Assembly: GCA_011523315.1 (NCBI GenBank)
Contig: WTHE01000478.1
Location: 1-7,327 of the forward strand
Length of the DNA stretch: 7,327 nt
Direction of reading: 5' to 3'
Source: Candidatus Binatota bacterium
GTDB taxonomy: Bacteria > Desulfobacterota > Binatia > Bin18
The notes below the pieces were generated by a model. The model did no database searches, was not told the DNA's origin, and worked only from the letters and a program-made list of their open reading frames with translations. Made by a program: the position numbers and the translations under genes. Positions 1-7,310 of the stretch are shown piece after piece (position 1 is the first letter of the stretch; every line of letters begins with the position of its first letter).

Positions 1-2075
1 TTGAGCACGACGACGCCAACCGGGCCCTGATGGGTTCGAACATGCAGCGTCAGGCGGTTCCCCTGCTGCGCACCGAAGCACCGCTGGTCGGTACGGGCAT
101 GGAGCAGGTCGTGGCCCGGGATTCCGGGGCGACGGTCGTTGCCCATCGGAGCGGCCGAGTTGAGAATGTCGATTCCACCCGGGTGGTGATCAAGGCCGAC
201 GCGCCACCAACTGCCGGGGACGCTGCGGTCGATATCTACCCCCTGATCAAGTACCAGCGTTCCAACCAGAACACCTGCGTCAACCAGCGGCCGATCGTCA
301 AGGTCGGCGACCATATTACCGCCGGCGACGTGGTGGCCGACGGACCGGCCACCGATATGGGCGAGCTGGCCTTGGGCCGTAACGTGCTGGTCGCGTTCAT
401 GATCTGGGGCGGGTACAATTTTGAGGACTCCATCCTGGTCAGTGAGCGTCTGCTGCGCGAGGATGTCTTCACCTCGGTGCATATTGAAGAGTTTGAATGC
501 GTCGCCCGCGACACCAAACTCGGCCCGGAGGAAATCACCCAGGATATCCCGAATGTCGGTGAAGAGGCACTCAAAGACTTGGACGAAAGCGGGATTGTCA
601 GGATCGGCGCCGAGGTGACGCCGGGCGATATTCTGGTCGGCAAGATCACGCCCAAAGGCGAGACCCAGCTGTCGCCCGAAGAGAAACTCCTGCGCGCGAT
701 CTTCGGCGAAAAAGCCGGGGAAGTGCGTGATACCTCGCTCAAGGTTCCTCCCGGGGTTGAGGGAACAGTGATCAATGTGCGCGTCTTTTCCCGTAAAGGC
801 GTGTCCAGAGATGAGCGGAGTCAGAGCATTGAGGACGAAGAGATCGAGCGACTCCACAAAGACCAGGAAGACGAGATTCAGATCGTCCAGGAGAGTACGT
901 TCGGAAAAGTCCGCGATCTGGTGCTAGGCAAAACGCTGACCGTTCGGATCAGCGACGATGACACCAGGCGGGTCCTGTTTCCCAAAGGCCAGGAGATTAC
1001 CGAGGAGCTGCTGCGAGCCGTTCCGCCCCCGTACTGGGGCCGGCTCAAGCTTGGCGATGAGGCGGTCGAGGACGAGCTGGACCGGAGCGTTGATGCCATG
1101 CTGGCCCAGGTTGACCGGATTCGGGAGGAGTTTGAGAAGAAGGTTGAGAAGCTGCGCAGCGGCGACGAGCTGCCCCCCGGCATCATCAAGATGGTCAAGG
1201 TCTTTGTCGCCATCAAACGCAAGCTCCAGGTCGGCGACAAGATGGCGGGCCGACACGGCAACAAGGGTGTCCTGTCCCGGATTCTGCCCGAAGAGGATAT
1301 GCCCTACCTGGCCGACGGGACTCCAGTCGATGTCGTCCTCAATCCGCTGGGCGTGCCCTCGCGGATGAATGTCGGACAAATTCTTGAGACCCATCTCGGC
1401 TGGGCCGTGCGCAGCCTTGGCGAGCAGATGGGCAACGGCCACAACGGCGACCCGACCCAGACCCTGGAGACCCTCCGTTCCCAACTCCAGGAGGTGTATG
1501 CCAACAAGGAATTTGTCGACAGGATTCAAGAGCTGTCAGACGCGGACTTGACGCGCCTGAGCGAGCGCGCCCAGACCGGGGTGCACGTGGCGACACCCGT
1601 GTTCGACGGCGCGCCGGAAAAAGAAATCTTTGACCTGTTACAAAAAGCGGGCTTACCCGAATCCGGACAAACCGTGTTGTACGACGGGCGGACCGGTGAG
1701 CCCTTTGGGAGAGCCATCACTGTTGGCGTGATGTACATCCTGAAACTGCACCACCTGGTTGAGGACAAGATTCATGCCCGCTCTACTGGTCCCTACTCCC
1801 TGGTGACCCAGCAGCCGCTGGGCGGCAAGGCTCAGTTTGGTGGCCAGCGGCTTGGAGAAATGGAGGTGTGGGCCCTCGAAGCCTACGGTGCCGCCTACAG
1901 TCTCCAAGAAATGTTGACGGTCAAGTCGGATGATGTGGCCGGTCGGACGCGTATCTATGAGGCGATTGTGAAAGGAGAAAACGTATTGGAACCGGGCCTT
2001 CCCGAATCGTTTAATGTCATGATCCGAGAACTGCAAAGCTTGGCGCTCAACGTCGAACTGCTCGAAGAAGAATAG
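1..2075 (+). CDS. rpoB: RNA polymerase beta subunit, 3' part (5' end outside window)
   Basis: C-terminal 690 residues of the beta subunit, which with beta' forms the catalytic core of RNA polymerase. The reading frame starts at base 3 (EHDDANRALMGSNMQRQ); the first ATG at 30 is internal, not a start. By recalled alignment the window enters near E. coli residue 672, so the main rifampicin cluster is not visible, but the Arg matching E. coli R687 is present (48-50). Other landmarks are GYNFEDSILVSE with the conserved Glu-Asp pair (423-428), an SI2-like acidic, coiled-coil-rich segment (about 800-1190), GDKMAGRHGNKG with the active-site lysines matching E. coli K1065 and K1073 (1239-1241, 1263-1265), NPLGVPSRMNVGQILETHLG, and the C-terminal clamp segment HARSTGPYSLVTQQPLGGKAQFGGQR to a normal acidic end. 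The stop is TAG. There is no frameshift, and rpoC follows after 18 bases in the usual order. Confidence 0.98.
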   Translation, partial: EHDDANRALMGSNMQRQAVPLLRTEAPLVGTGMEQVVARDSGATVVAHRSGRVENVDSTRVVIKADAPPTAGDAAVDIYPLIKYQRSNQNTCVNQRPIVKVGDHITAGDVVADGPATDMGELALGRNVLVAFMIWGGYNFEDSILVSERLLREDVFTSVHIEEFECVARDTKLGPEEITQDIPNVGEEALKDLDESGIVRIGAEVTPGDILVGKITPKGETQLSPEEKLLRAIFGEKAGEVRDTSLKVPPGVEGTVINVRVFSRKGVSRDERSQSIEDEEIERLHKDQEDEIQIVQESTFGKVRDLVLGKTLTVRISDDDTRRVLFPKGQEITEELLRAVPPPYWGRLKLGDEAVEDELDRSVDAMLAQVDRIREEFEKKVEKLRSGDELPPGIIKMVKVFVAIKRKLQVGDKMAGRHGNKGVLSRILPEEDMPYLADGTPVDVVLNPLGVPSRMNVGQILETHLGWAVRSLGEQMGNGHNGDPTQTLETLRSQLQEVYANKEFVDRIQELSDADLTRLSERAQTGVHVATPVFDGAPEKEIFDLLQKAGLPESGQTVLYDGRTGEPFGRAITVGVMYILKLHHLVEDKIHARSTGPYSLVTQQPLGGKAQFGGQRLGEMEVWALEAYGAAYSLQEMLTVKSDDVAGRTRIYEAIVKGENVLEPGLPESFNVMIRELQSLALNVELLEEE

Positions 2076-2093
2076 AGCACGCTGGGGGGAAAG

Positions 2094-5000
2094 ATGGAAG
2101 ATTTTCTTGGTCTTTTTGAGAAGCCCCAAAATCCGGTTCGTTTTAATGCCATCCGGGTCGCGCTGGCCTCTCCGGATATGGTCCGTTCCTGGTCGCACGG
2201 GGAGGTGAAGAAGCCCGAGACCATCAATTACCGCACGTTCAAGCCTGAGCGTGACGGCCTGTTCTGCGCCAAGATATTCGGTCCGACCAAGGACTATGAG
2301 TGTAACTGCGGCAAATACAAACGCATGCGCCACCGTGGGGTCGTGTGTGAGAAGTGCGGCGTTGAGGTCATTCAGTCCAAGGTCCGCCGGGAGCGGATGG
2401 GGCATATCTCTCTGGCCAGTCCGGTCGCCCATATCTGGTTCCTCAAAAGCCTGCCGAGCCGGATCGGGACCCTGCTGGATATGACGCTCAAAGACCTGGA
2501 ACGCGTCCTGTATTTCGAGTCGTATATTGTGACCGACCCGGGCGAGACCCCGTTGCGCAAGAAGGAAATCCTGACCGAGACCCGCTACCGGAAGTTGGTC
2601 GAGGAGTTCGGTTTCGGCAGTTTTGAGGCGGGCATGGGAGCCGAGGCGGTCCGGCTGTTGCTGCGGGATTTGAACCTGGAGCAGTTGGCCGTAGAGCTGC
2701 GGACCGAGATGATGGAAACGGCCAGTGAGGCACGCCGTAAAAAAATCGCCAAACGCCTCAAAGTCATCAACGCCTTTCGGCATTCCGGCAACCTGCCCGA
2801 ATGGATGATTCTGGAAGTCATTCCGGTCATTCCTCCCGACCTGCGTCCTCTGGTCCCCCTGGACGGCGGCCGCTTTGCCACGTCCGACCTGAACGATTTG
2901 TACCGGCGGGTGATCAACCGCAACAACCGTCTGAAGCGCCTGATCGAACTGAGCGCGCCCGACATCATCGTGCGCAACGAGAAGCGCATGCTCCAGGAGG
3001 CGGTTGATGCCTTATTCGACAACGGGCGGCGCGGTCGGCCGTTGACCGGTCCCAACAAGCGGCCGCTCAAATCGTTGTCCGATATGCTGAAGGGCAAGGG
3101 CGGGCGGTTCCGGCAGAACCTGCTCGGCAAACGCGTCGACTATTCGGGCCGGTCCGTCATCGTCATCGGCCCCGAACTCCGCCTGCACCAGTGCGGGCTG
3201 CCCAAGTACATGGCTCTGGAGCTGTTCAAGCCCTTTATCTACAACAAGCTCGAAGAACGCGGCTATACCACGACCATCAAAAGCGCCAAAAAGATGGTGG
3301 AAAAAGAGCGGCCGGAAGTCTGGGATATCCTGGACGAGGTGATCAAAGAGCACCCGGTCCTGCTGAACCGCGCCCCAACCCTGCACCGGCTGGGCATCCA
3401 GGCCTTTGAGCCGATCCTGATTGAGGGCAAGGCGATCCAGCTCCATCCCCTAGTCTGCATGGCCTATAACGCCGATTTTGACGGCGACCAGATGGCGGTC
3501 CATATCCCTCTGTCGGTTGAAGCCCAGGTCGAGGCGCGGGCCTTGATGATGTCAACCAATAACATCCTCTCGCCCGCCCACGGCAAGGCCGTTATCGCCC
3601 CGACCCAGGATATCGTCTTGGGCCTGTACACCATCACCCGCGAGCGGCCCGGGGCCACGGGCGAGGGCAAGATTTTCAGCAGTCCGGATGAAGTCCGTAT
3701 TGCCTACGATCAGGGGCAGGTCGAACTCCAGGCCCAGATCAAGGTCCGTATGGATGGGCAACTGGTCGATACAACGGTCGGGCGGGTCGTGCTGTATGAA
3801 ATCATACCGCCCGAGATTCCGTTTGCCGAGGTCAACCGGACGATGAAGAAAAAGGAGCTGGGCAGCCTGCTGGACAGCGCCTTTCTCAAAGCCGGCAACA
3901 AAGCCACCGTCATTTTTGCCGACCGCCTGAAAGACCTGGGTTTTGAGCATGCCACACGAGCCGGGATCTCAATCGGCATTCAGGACATGATCATCCCCGA
4001 GGAAAAAGAGGCCCTCCTGGATGCCGCCCAGGCAGACATCCAGGAGATTCAGGACCAGTACACCAAGGGGCTGATCACGGATGGCGAGCGGCACAACAAG
4101 GTCGTTGATACCTGGGCGGCGGTCACCGACAAGGTGGCCCATGAAATGTTCAGCAGTTTTCAGGAGAGCCGCCAGGGCTTCAGCCCGATCTTCATGATGG
4201 CCGATTCCGGGGCGCGCGGCAGCGCCCAGCAGATCCGCCAGCTGGCCGGAATGCGGGGGCTGATGGCCAAGCCGTCCGGCGAGATCATTGAAACCCCGAT
4301 TCGCGCCAACTTCCGCGAAGGGCTGTCGGTCTTGCAGTACTTCATCTCGACCCACGGCGCCCGCAAGGGCCTGGCCGATACCGCGCTCAAGACCGCCAAC
4401 TCCGGCTATCTGACACGCCGTCTGGTCGATGTGGCCCAGGACTGTATCATCAGCGAACACGACTGTGGCACGATTGACGGCATCGAGATGGGACCGCTGG
4501 TCGAAGGCGGAGAAATCATTGAGGGCCTGGGCGAGCGCGTCCTGGGTCGAGTGGCCCTTGACGATATCCGTGACCCGTTCTCCAGCGAGATTCTCGTCCC
4601 GGCCAATGAGGAGATTGACGAGGAGCGGGTGAAGCTGATCGAAGAGGCGGGCATTGAAAAGCTGTGGATTCGGTCGGCCCTGACCTGCCAGAGCCGCCGT
4701 GGGGTGTGCATCAGCTGCTACGGGCGAGATCTGGCCCGCGGGCGTATGGTCAACATCGGTGAGGCGGTCGGCATCATCGCCGCCCAGTCGATCGGTGAGC
4801 CCGGCACCCAGCTCACGATGCGGACCTTCCACATCGGCGGGACAGCCAGTCGCCGAGCCGAGCAAACGACCCTCGCCCCGCGCAATGCGGGCACCCTGCG
4901 TTACCTCAACCTCAAGACGGTCGTCGACCGTGAGGGCGATCTGGTCGTCATGAATCGGAACGGTGAGGTGGCGATTGTGGATAGCCCCGAACCGGGGCGT

Positions 5001-6188
5001 GAGCGTGAGCGTGAGCGCTATCCGGTCGTGTACGGGGCCAAGCTCAAGAAGACGGATGGGTCTGCGGTCAAACCGAACGAACTGATTGCCGAGTGGGATC
5101 CCTACACCGTGCCGATTTTGACCGAGGTCAGCGGTACGATCAAATTCGGCGACATCAACGACAAGACCATGCAGGAAAAGGTCGATGAGCGGACCGGTCT
5201 CTCGACCCGGGTCATCATCGACTTCCGCGACCCCAACGTCCGGCCTCGCGTCTCCATCAAGGACGATAATGGCAGAACGGCCAAGCTGCCCAGCGGGCTC
5301 GACGCACGCTATACGCTGCCGGTTGGCGCCCATATCAATGTCGCCGAGGGGCTGCAGGTCGAAGCCGGCGATGTCTTGGCCAAAATTCCGCGCGAAACAA
5401 CAAAGACGAAAGATATCACGGGCGGCCTGCCTCGGGTGGCCGAGCTGTTTGAAGCCCGCAAACCCAAGGAGTTTGCCGTCATCAGTGAGATCGAGGGTAT
5501 GGTGGCTTTTGGCAAAGATACCAAGGGCAAGCGGAAAGTGGTCATCACGCCGGACGTGGGAGAGCCGCGCGAGTATCTCATCCCGCGCGGCAAACACATC
5601 AGTGTCCGCGAGGGCGACTATGTCCGAGCCGGTGAACCCTTGATGGACGGCTCCTCCAACCCGCACGATATCCTTGGCGTGCTCGGAGAAAAAGAACTCG
5701 CCAAGTCGCTGGTCGATGCCGTTCAGGAGATCTATCGCCTGCAGGGCGTGCGGATCCACGACAAGCACATCGAGGTCATTGTCCGCCAGATGATGCGCCG
5801 GGTCACCGTTACCCAGGTCGGCGATTCCGATTTTCTGGTGGGCGAGCAGGTCGAAAAATGGCGATTCCAGGAGGAGACCGAAAAAGTCGTGGCCGAGCAG
5901 GGGCAGCCGCCCGAGGCGAAATCGCTCCTGATGGGGATCACCAAGGCCAGCCTGTCGACCGACAGCTTTATTTCCGCAGCCTCCTTCCAGGAGACGACCA
6001 AGGTGCTGACCGAAGCCGCCATCAACGGGAAGGTCGATATGCTGCTGGGACTCAAGGAAAACGTCATTATGGGACGGCTGATTCCGGCCGGGACCGGCAA
6101 CCCCAGCTATACCCAGATTGAGGCCGAGAGTGTCGAAGCCGCGATTGAAGAACAGGCCGAACTGCCGCCGCTGGTCGAGGCATCGTAA
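2094..6188 (+). CDS. rpoC: RNA polymerase beta' subunit
   Basis: Complete 1364-residue beta' subunit, which carries the catalytic magnesium and clamp of RNA polymerase. The start ATG follows a G-rich Shine-Dalgarno (GGGGGGA, 2084-2090) and gives the family-typical N-terminus MEDFLGLFEKP. Visible landmarks: N-terminal zinc ribbon with C70, C72, C85 and C88; the catalytic NADFDGD motif with D461, D463 and D465 (3474-3488); the bridge helix GARKGLADTALKTANSGYLTRRLVDVAQD around 754-784; the second zinc site at C791, C865, C872 and C875; and the trigger loop LTMRTFHIGG with M909, R910 and H913. The trigger loop is interrupted by an SI3-type insertion of about 185 residues (roughly 920-1105) and resumes at TKDITGGLPRVAELFEARKPKE. 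The C-terminus passes through DKHIEVIVRQM and GITKASLSTDSFISAASFQETT to a short acidic tail. E. coli beta' is 1407 residues, so the length is normal for an SI3-bearing form. A small in-frame hexamer repeat lies inside the insertion. The gene is probably co-transcribed with rpoB. Confidence 0.98.
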   Translation: MEDFLGLFEKPQNPVRFNAIRVALASPDMVRSWSHGEVKKPETINYRTFKPERDGLFCAKIFGPTKDYECNCGKYKRMRHRGVVCEKCGVEVIQSKVRRERMGHISLASPVAHIWFLKSLPSRIGTLLDMTLKDLERVLYFESYIVTDPGETPLRKKEILTETRYRKLVEEFGFGSFEAGMGAEAVRLLLRDLNLEQLAVELRTEMMETASEARRKKIAKRLKVINAFRHSGNLPEWMILEVIPVIPPDLRPLVPLDGGRFATSDLNDLYRRVINRNNRLKRLIELSAPDIIVRNEKRMLQEAVDALFDNGRRGRPLTGPNKRPLKSLSDMLKGKGGRFRQNLLGKRVDYSGRSVIVIGPELRLHQCGLPKYMALELFKPFIYNKLEERGYTTTIKSAKKMVEKERPEVWDILDEVIKEHPVLLNRAPTLHRLGIQAFEPILIEGKAIQLHPLVCMAYNADFDGDQMAVHIPLSVEAQVEARALMMSTNNILSPAHGKAVIAPTQDIVLGLYTITRERPGATGEGKIFSSPDEVRIAYDQGQVELQAQIKVRMDGQLVDTTVGRVVLYEIIPPEIPFAEVNRTMKKKELGSLLDSAFLKAGNKATVIFADRLKDLGFEHATRAGISIGIQDMIIPEEKEALLDAAQADIQEIQDQYTKGLITDGERHNKVVDTWAAVTDKVAHEMFSSFQESRQGFSPIFMMADSGARGSAQQIRQLAGMRGLMAKPSGEIIETPIRANFREGLSVLQYFISTHGARKGLADTALKTANSGYLTRRLVDVAQDCIISEHDCGTIDGIEMGPLVEGGEIIEGLGERVLGRVALDDIRDPFSSEILVPANEEIDEERVKLIEEAGIEKLWIRSALTCQSRRGVCISCYGRDLARGRMVNIGEAVGIIAAQSIGEPGTQLTMRTFHIGGTASRRAEQTTLAPRNAGTLRYLNLKTVVDREGDLVVMNRNGEVAIVDSPEPGRERERERYPVVYGAKLKKTDGSAVKPNELIAEWDPYTVPILTEVSGTIKFGDINDKTMQEKVDERTGLSTRVIIDFRDPNVRPRVSIKDDNGRTAKLPSGLDARYTLPVGAHINVAEGLQVEAGDVLAKIPRETTKTKDITGGLPRVAELFEARKPKEFAVISEIEGMVAFGKDTKGKRKVVITPDVGEPREYLIPRGKHISVREGDYVRAGEPLMDGSSNPHDILGVLGEKELAKSLVDAVQEIYRLQGVRIHDKHIEVIVRQMMRRVTVTQVGDSDFLVGEQVEKWRFQEETEKVVAEQGQPPEAKSLLMGITKASLSTDSFISAASFQETTKVLTEAAINGKVDMLLGLKENVIMGRLIPAGTGNPSYTQIEAESVEAAIEEQAELPPLVEAS
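4998..5015 (+). repeat. Tandem hexamer CGTGAG x3 inside rpoC
   Basis: Three exact head-to-tail copies of CGTGAG, followed by CGC, encode alternating Arg-Glu (R969 to R975) in RpoC. They sit in the SI3-type insertion of the trigger loop, between a strand ending VAIVDSPEPG and YPVVYGAKL. The unit is six bases, so gain or loss of a copy by slippage would keep the frame. The position looks like a surface loop within a variable insertion, so length change is probably tolerated; that is inference. Confidence 0.85.
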
Positions 6189-6217
6189 GCGGACCTCGCC
6201 CAAGACATGGAGAAGGA

Positions 6218-6589
6218 ATGCCGACAATTCAGCAACTCGTCCGAAAAGGCCGTGAGCAGCAGCGGAAAAAGCTGACCGCGCCGGCCCTGCAAGCCTGTCC
6301 GCAACGTCGTGGGGTGTGCACTCGGGTGTACACCACGACGCCTAAAAAGCCCAACTCGGCCCTCAGAAAAGTTGCCCGCGTGCGGCTGACGAATGGGATT
6401 GAAGTCACGGCCTATATCCCAGGTATCGGGCACAACCTCCAGGAACACTCGGTTGTCCTCATTCGTGGCGGGCGGGTGAAGGACTTGCCCGGCGTGCGGT
6501 ACCATATCGTGCGTGGAACCCTCGATTCGATCGGGGTCCAGGAACGCAAGCAGAGCCGCTCCAAATACGGAGCCAAGCGGCCGAAATAA
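6218..6589 (+). CDS. rpsL: 30S ribosomal protein S12
   Basis: Complete 123-residue S12, the decoding-centre protein of the small subunit that affects translational accuracy and is the classical site of streptomycin-resistance mutations. The start gives MPTIQQLVRKG, the expected S12 N-terminus; GGAG at 6209-6212 is a usable Shine-Dalgarno five bases upstream. Conserved blocks are ACPQRRGVCTRVYTTTPKKPNSALRK, GHNLQEHSVVLIRGGRVKDLPGVRYH and the basic tail RSKYGAKRPK. K43, K88 and P91, common resistance positions, all carry the usual sensitive-type residues. D89, the aspartate that RimO methylthiolates in some bacteria, is present. The N-terminal segment REQQRKK (residues 12-18) differs somewhat from E. 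coli, within normal family variation. The gene follows rpoC after 29 bases with no room for a promoter and terminator pair, so it most likely belongs to the rpoBC transcript. Confidence 0.98.
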   Translation: MPTIQQLVRKGREQQRKKLTAPALQACPQRRGVCTRVYTTTPKKPNSALRKVARVRLTNGIEVTAYIPGIGHNLQEHSVVLIRGGRVKDLPGVRYHIVRGTLDSIGVQERKQSRSKYGAKRPK

Positions 6590-6611
6590 AAACGCCGAAG
6601 AAGAGGGAAAA

Positions 6612-7082
6612 ATGCCACGCAAAGGACCGGCCCCAAGGCGAGAAGTGCTGCCCGACCCTAAATATCACGATACGACGGTGTCGAAGTTCGTGAATATGAT
6701 GATGCAGAACGGCGCAAAAGGGGTGGCCGAAAAAATCCTGTACGACGCGATGGAGCTGAGCGCAACACGGAGCGGCGAAGAGGCTCTGGAGATCTTCAAG
6801 AAGGCTTTGGAAAATGTGAAGCCCGTTGTTGAGGTGCGCTCGCGCCGGGTCGGTGGAGCGACCTACCAGGTGCCCGTCGAGGTCCGCCAGGTCCGACGCA
6901 ACTCTCTGGCCATGCGCTGGCTGGTCCAGTCGGCGCGTGGCAGACCGGAGAAAGGGATGAAGGAAAAGCTCGCCGCAGAGCTGTATGAAGCCTCACAGAA
7001 CAGAGGTGGGGCGGTAAAAAAACGGGAAGATACGCATCGGATGGCAGAGGCCAACAGAGCATTTGTCCACTATCGGTGGTAG
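6612..7082 (+). CDS. rpsG: 30S ribosomal protein S7
   Basis: Complete 156-residue S7, a primary 16S rRNA-binding protein that nucleates assembly of the 30S head. The frame is open further upstream, to an ATG at 6513 inside rpsL, but the real start is 6612: it gives MPRKGPAPRREVLPDPKYHD, matches family length, and has a purine-rich Shine-Dalgarno (GAGGG, 6603-6607) four bases upstream. The beta-hairpin segment VEVRSRRVGGATYQVPVEVR (about residues 73-92), LAMRWLVQSAR, and the C-terminal block AVKKREDTHRMAEANRAFVHYRW are all typical. The gap from rpsL is only 22 bases. In E. coli S7 represses the str operon by binding the roughly 100-base rpsL-rpsG spacer; a site of that size cannot fit here. 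The expected next gene, fusA, is absent. Confidence 0.98.
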   Translation: MPRKGPAPRREVLPDPKYHDTTVSKFVNMMMQNGAKGVAEKILYDAMELSATRSGEEALEIFKKALENVKPVVEVRSRRVGGATYQVPVEVRQVRRNSLAMRWLVQSARGRPEKGMKEKLAAELYEASQNRGGAVKKREDTHRMAEANRAFVHYRW

Positions 7083-7130
7083 AAGCGGGAGAACGCGGGC
7101 TCTTTCATACCGGCTTGGTCCACAGGCCAG

Positions 7131-7158
7131 TTGACTCTTGTGAAATAGTCCGTACAAT
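7131..7158 (+). promoter_or_regulatory. Probable sigma-70-type promoter for tuf
   Basis: A -35 box TTGACT (7131-7136) and a -10 box TACAAT (7153-7158) each match the consensus at five of six positions and are separated by 16 bases, within the accepted range. Transcription would begin near 7163-7167, leaving about 130 bases of leader before the tuf ATG. No AT-rich UP element is seen upstream of the -35 box. The site lies in the only long gap of the window, which supports its reality, but it is a sequence match only. Confidence 0.7.
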
Positions 7159-7179
7159 TGCCACCTCTTGAGTGGAGCG

Positions 7180-7259
7180 CTGGGAAGAGAGCAGGGGATA
7201 CGAAACGATCGCTGAGCGAAGACCATCCCACCTCCCTCTGTCACACAGATCCCTCCCAG
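7180..7259 (+). promoter_or_regulatory. Possible structured mRNA leader of tuf
   Basis: Four compatible inverted repeats could fold into a three-way junction. An outer stem CTGGGA (7180-7185) pairs with TCCCAG (7254-7259). It encloses GGGAT (7195-7199) with ATCCC (7225-7229), capped by TCGC/GCGA (7209-7212 and 7216-7219, loop TGA), and a second hairpin TCTGT/ACAGA (7237-7241 and 7245-7249, loop CAC). It ends about 23 bases before the Shine-Dalgarno. I do not recognise a known riboswitch or ribosomal-protein leader. The stems are short and could arise by chance, so function is speculative. Confidence 0.3.
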
Positions 7260-7279
7260 ATTACGACGAACTTTCAGCA

Positions 7280-7310
7280 GCGAAGGAGCGAGAGACATGG
7301 CGAAGGAGCG
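7280..7310 (+). repeat. 11-base direct repeat spanning tuf ribosome site and codons 2-5
   Basis: GCGAAGGAGCG occurs exactly at 7280-7290 and again at 7300-7310, a period of 20 bases. The first copy contains the Shine-Dalgarno AAGGAG (7283-7288), eight bases before the ATG at 7297. The second copy encodes part of Ala-Lys-Glu-Arg, the normal start of EF-Tu, so the Lys-Glu codons (AAG GAG) recreate a Shine-Dalgarno-like core inside the gene. No in-frame start codon follows the second copy in the visible bases. The likeness may be coincidence driven by purine-rich sequence. Confidence 0.8.

Larger units (their letters stand above)
7083..7296. other. Intergenic gap rpsG-tuf where fusA is usual
   Basis: 214 bases without a credible gene. 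The first part (7083-7130) shows no GC-rich stem followed by a T run, so I see no intrinsic terminator after rpsG; a weak TGG/CCA pairing near 7116-7129 is not enough. The middle holds a promoter, and the rest is a structured leader ending at the tuf Shine-Dalgarno. No tRNA T-arm motif (GTTCRA) appears in it, although tRNA genes sit near tuf in some proteobacteria. I recognise no remnant of fusA coding sequence. Confidence 0.8.

Noticed and set aside
33..41. GGTTCGAAC, which resembles a tRNA T-arm
   Set aside because: It encodes Gly-Ser-Asn in the highly conserved RpoB MGSNMQRQ segment, and no cloverleaf surrounds it.
1653..2783. 376-residue minus-strand open frame across the rpoB-rpoC junction
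   Set aside because: It lies antisense to two certain genes and has no recognisable motif. It is explained by the codon bias of the + strand genes.
3969..6227. Very long open frame (752 residues) on the minus strand across rpoC
   Set aside because: It is a shadow of rpoC. The + frame encodes an unmistakable full-length beta' subunit, and GC-rich codon use leaves the antisense frame open. The antisense product resembles no protein family I know.
6513..6611. Upstream in-frame start that would add 33 residues to S7
   Set aside because: It lies inside rpsL. The 6612 start has a ribosome site and gives the standard 156-residue S7 with the family N-terminus.
7114..7130. Short imperfect hairpin considered as a terminator after rpsG
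   Set aside because: Only three solid pairs (TGG/CCA) form and no T run follows. The bases after it are the -35 box of the tuf promoter.
7168..7215. Possible 15-codon TTG-initiated upstream ORF in the tuf leader
   Set aside because: Its start lies almost at the predicted transcript 5' end with no Shine-Dalgarno. The peptide shows no codon run or motif that would suggest attenuation.
6993..7298. 101-residue minus-strand open frame over the end of rpsG and the gap
   Set aside because: It starts inside the tuf start codon region, has no Shine-Dalgarno on that strand, overlaps the rpsG 3' end and looks like no known protein.
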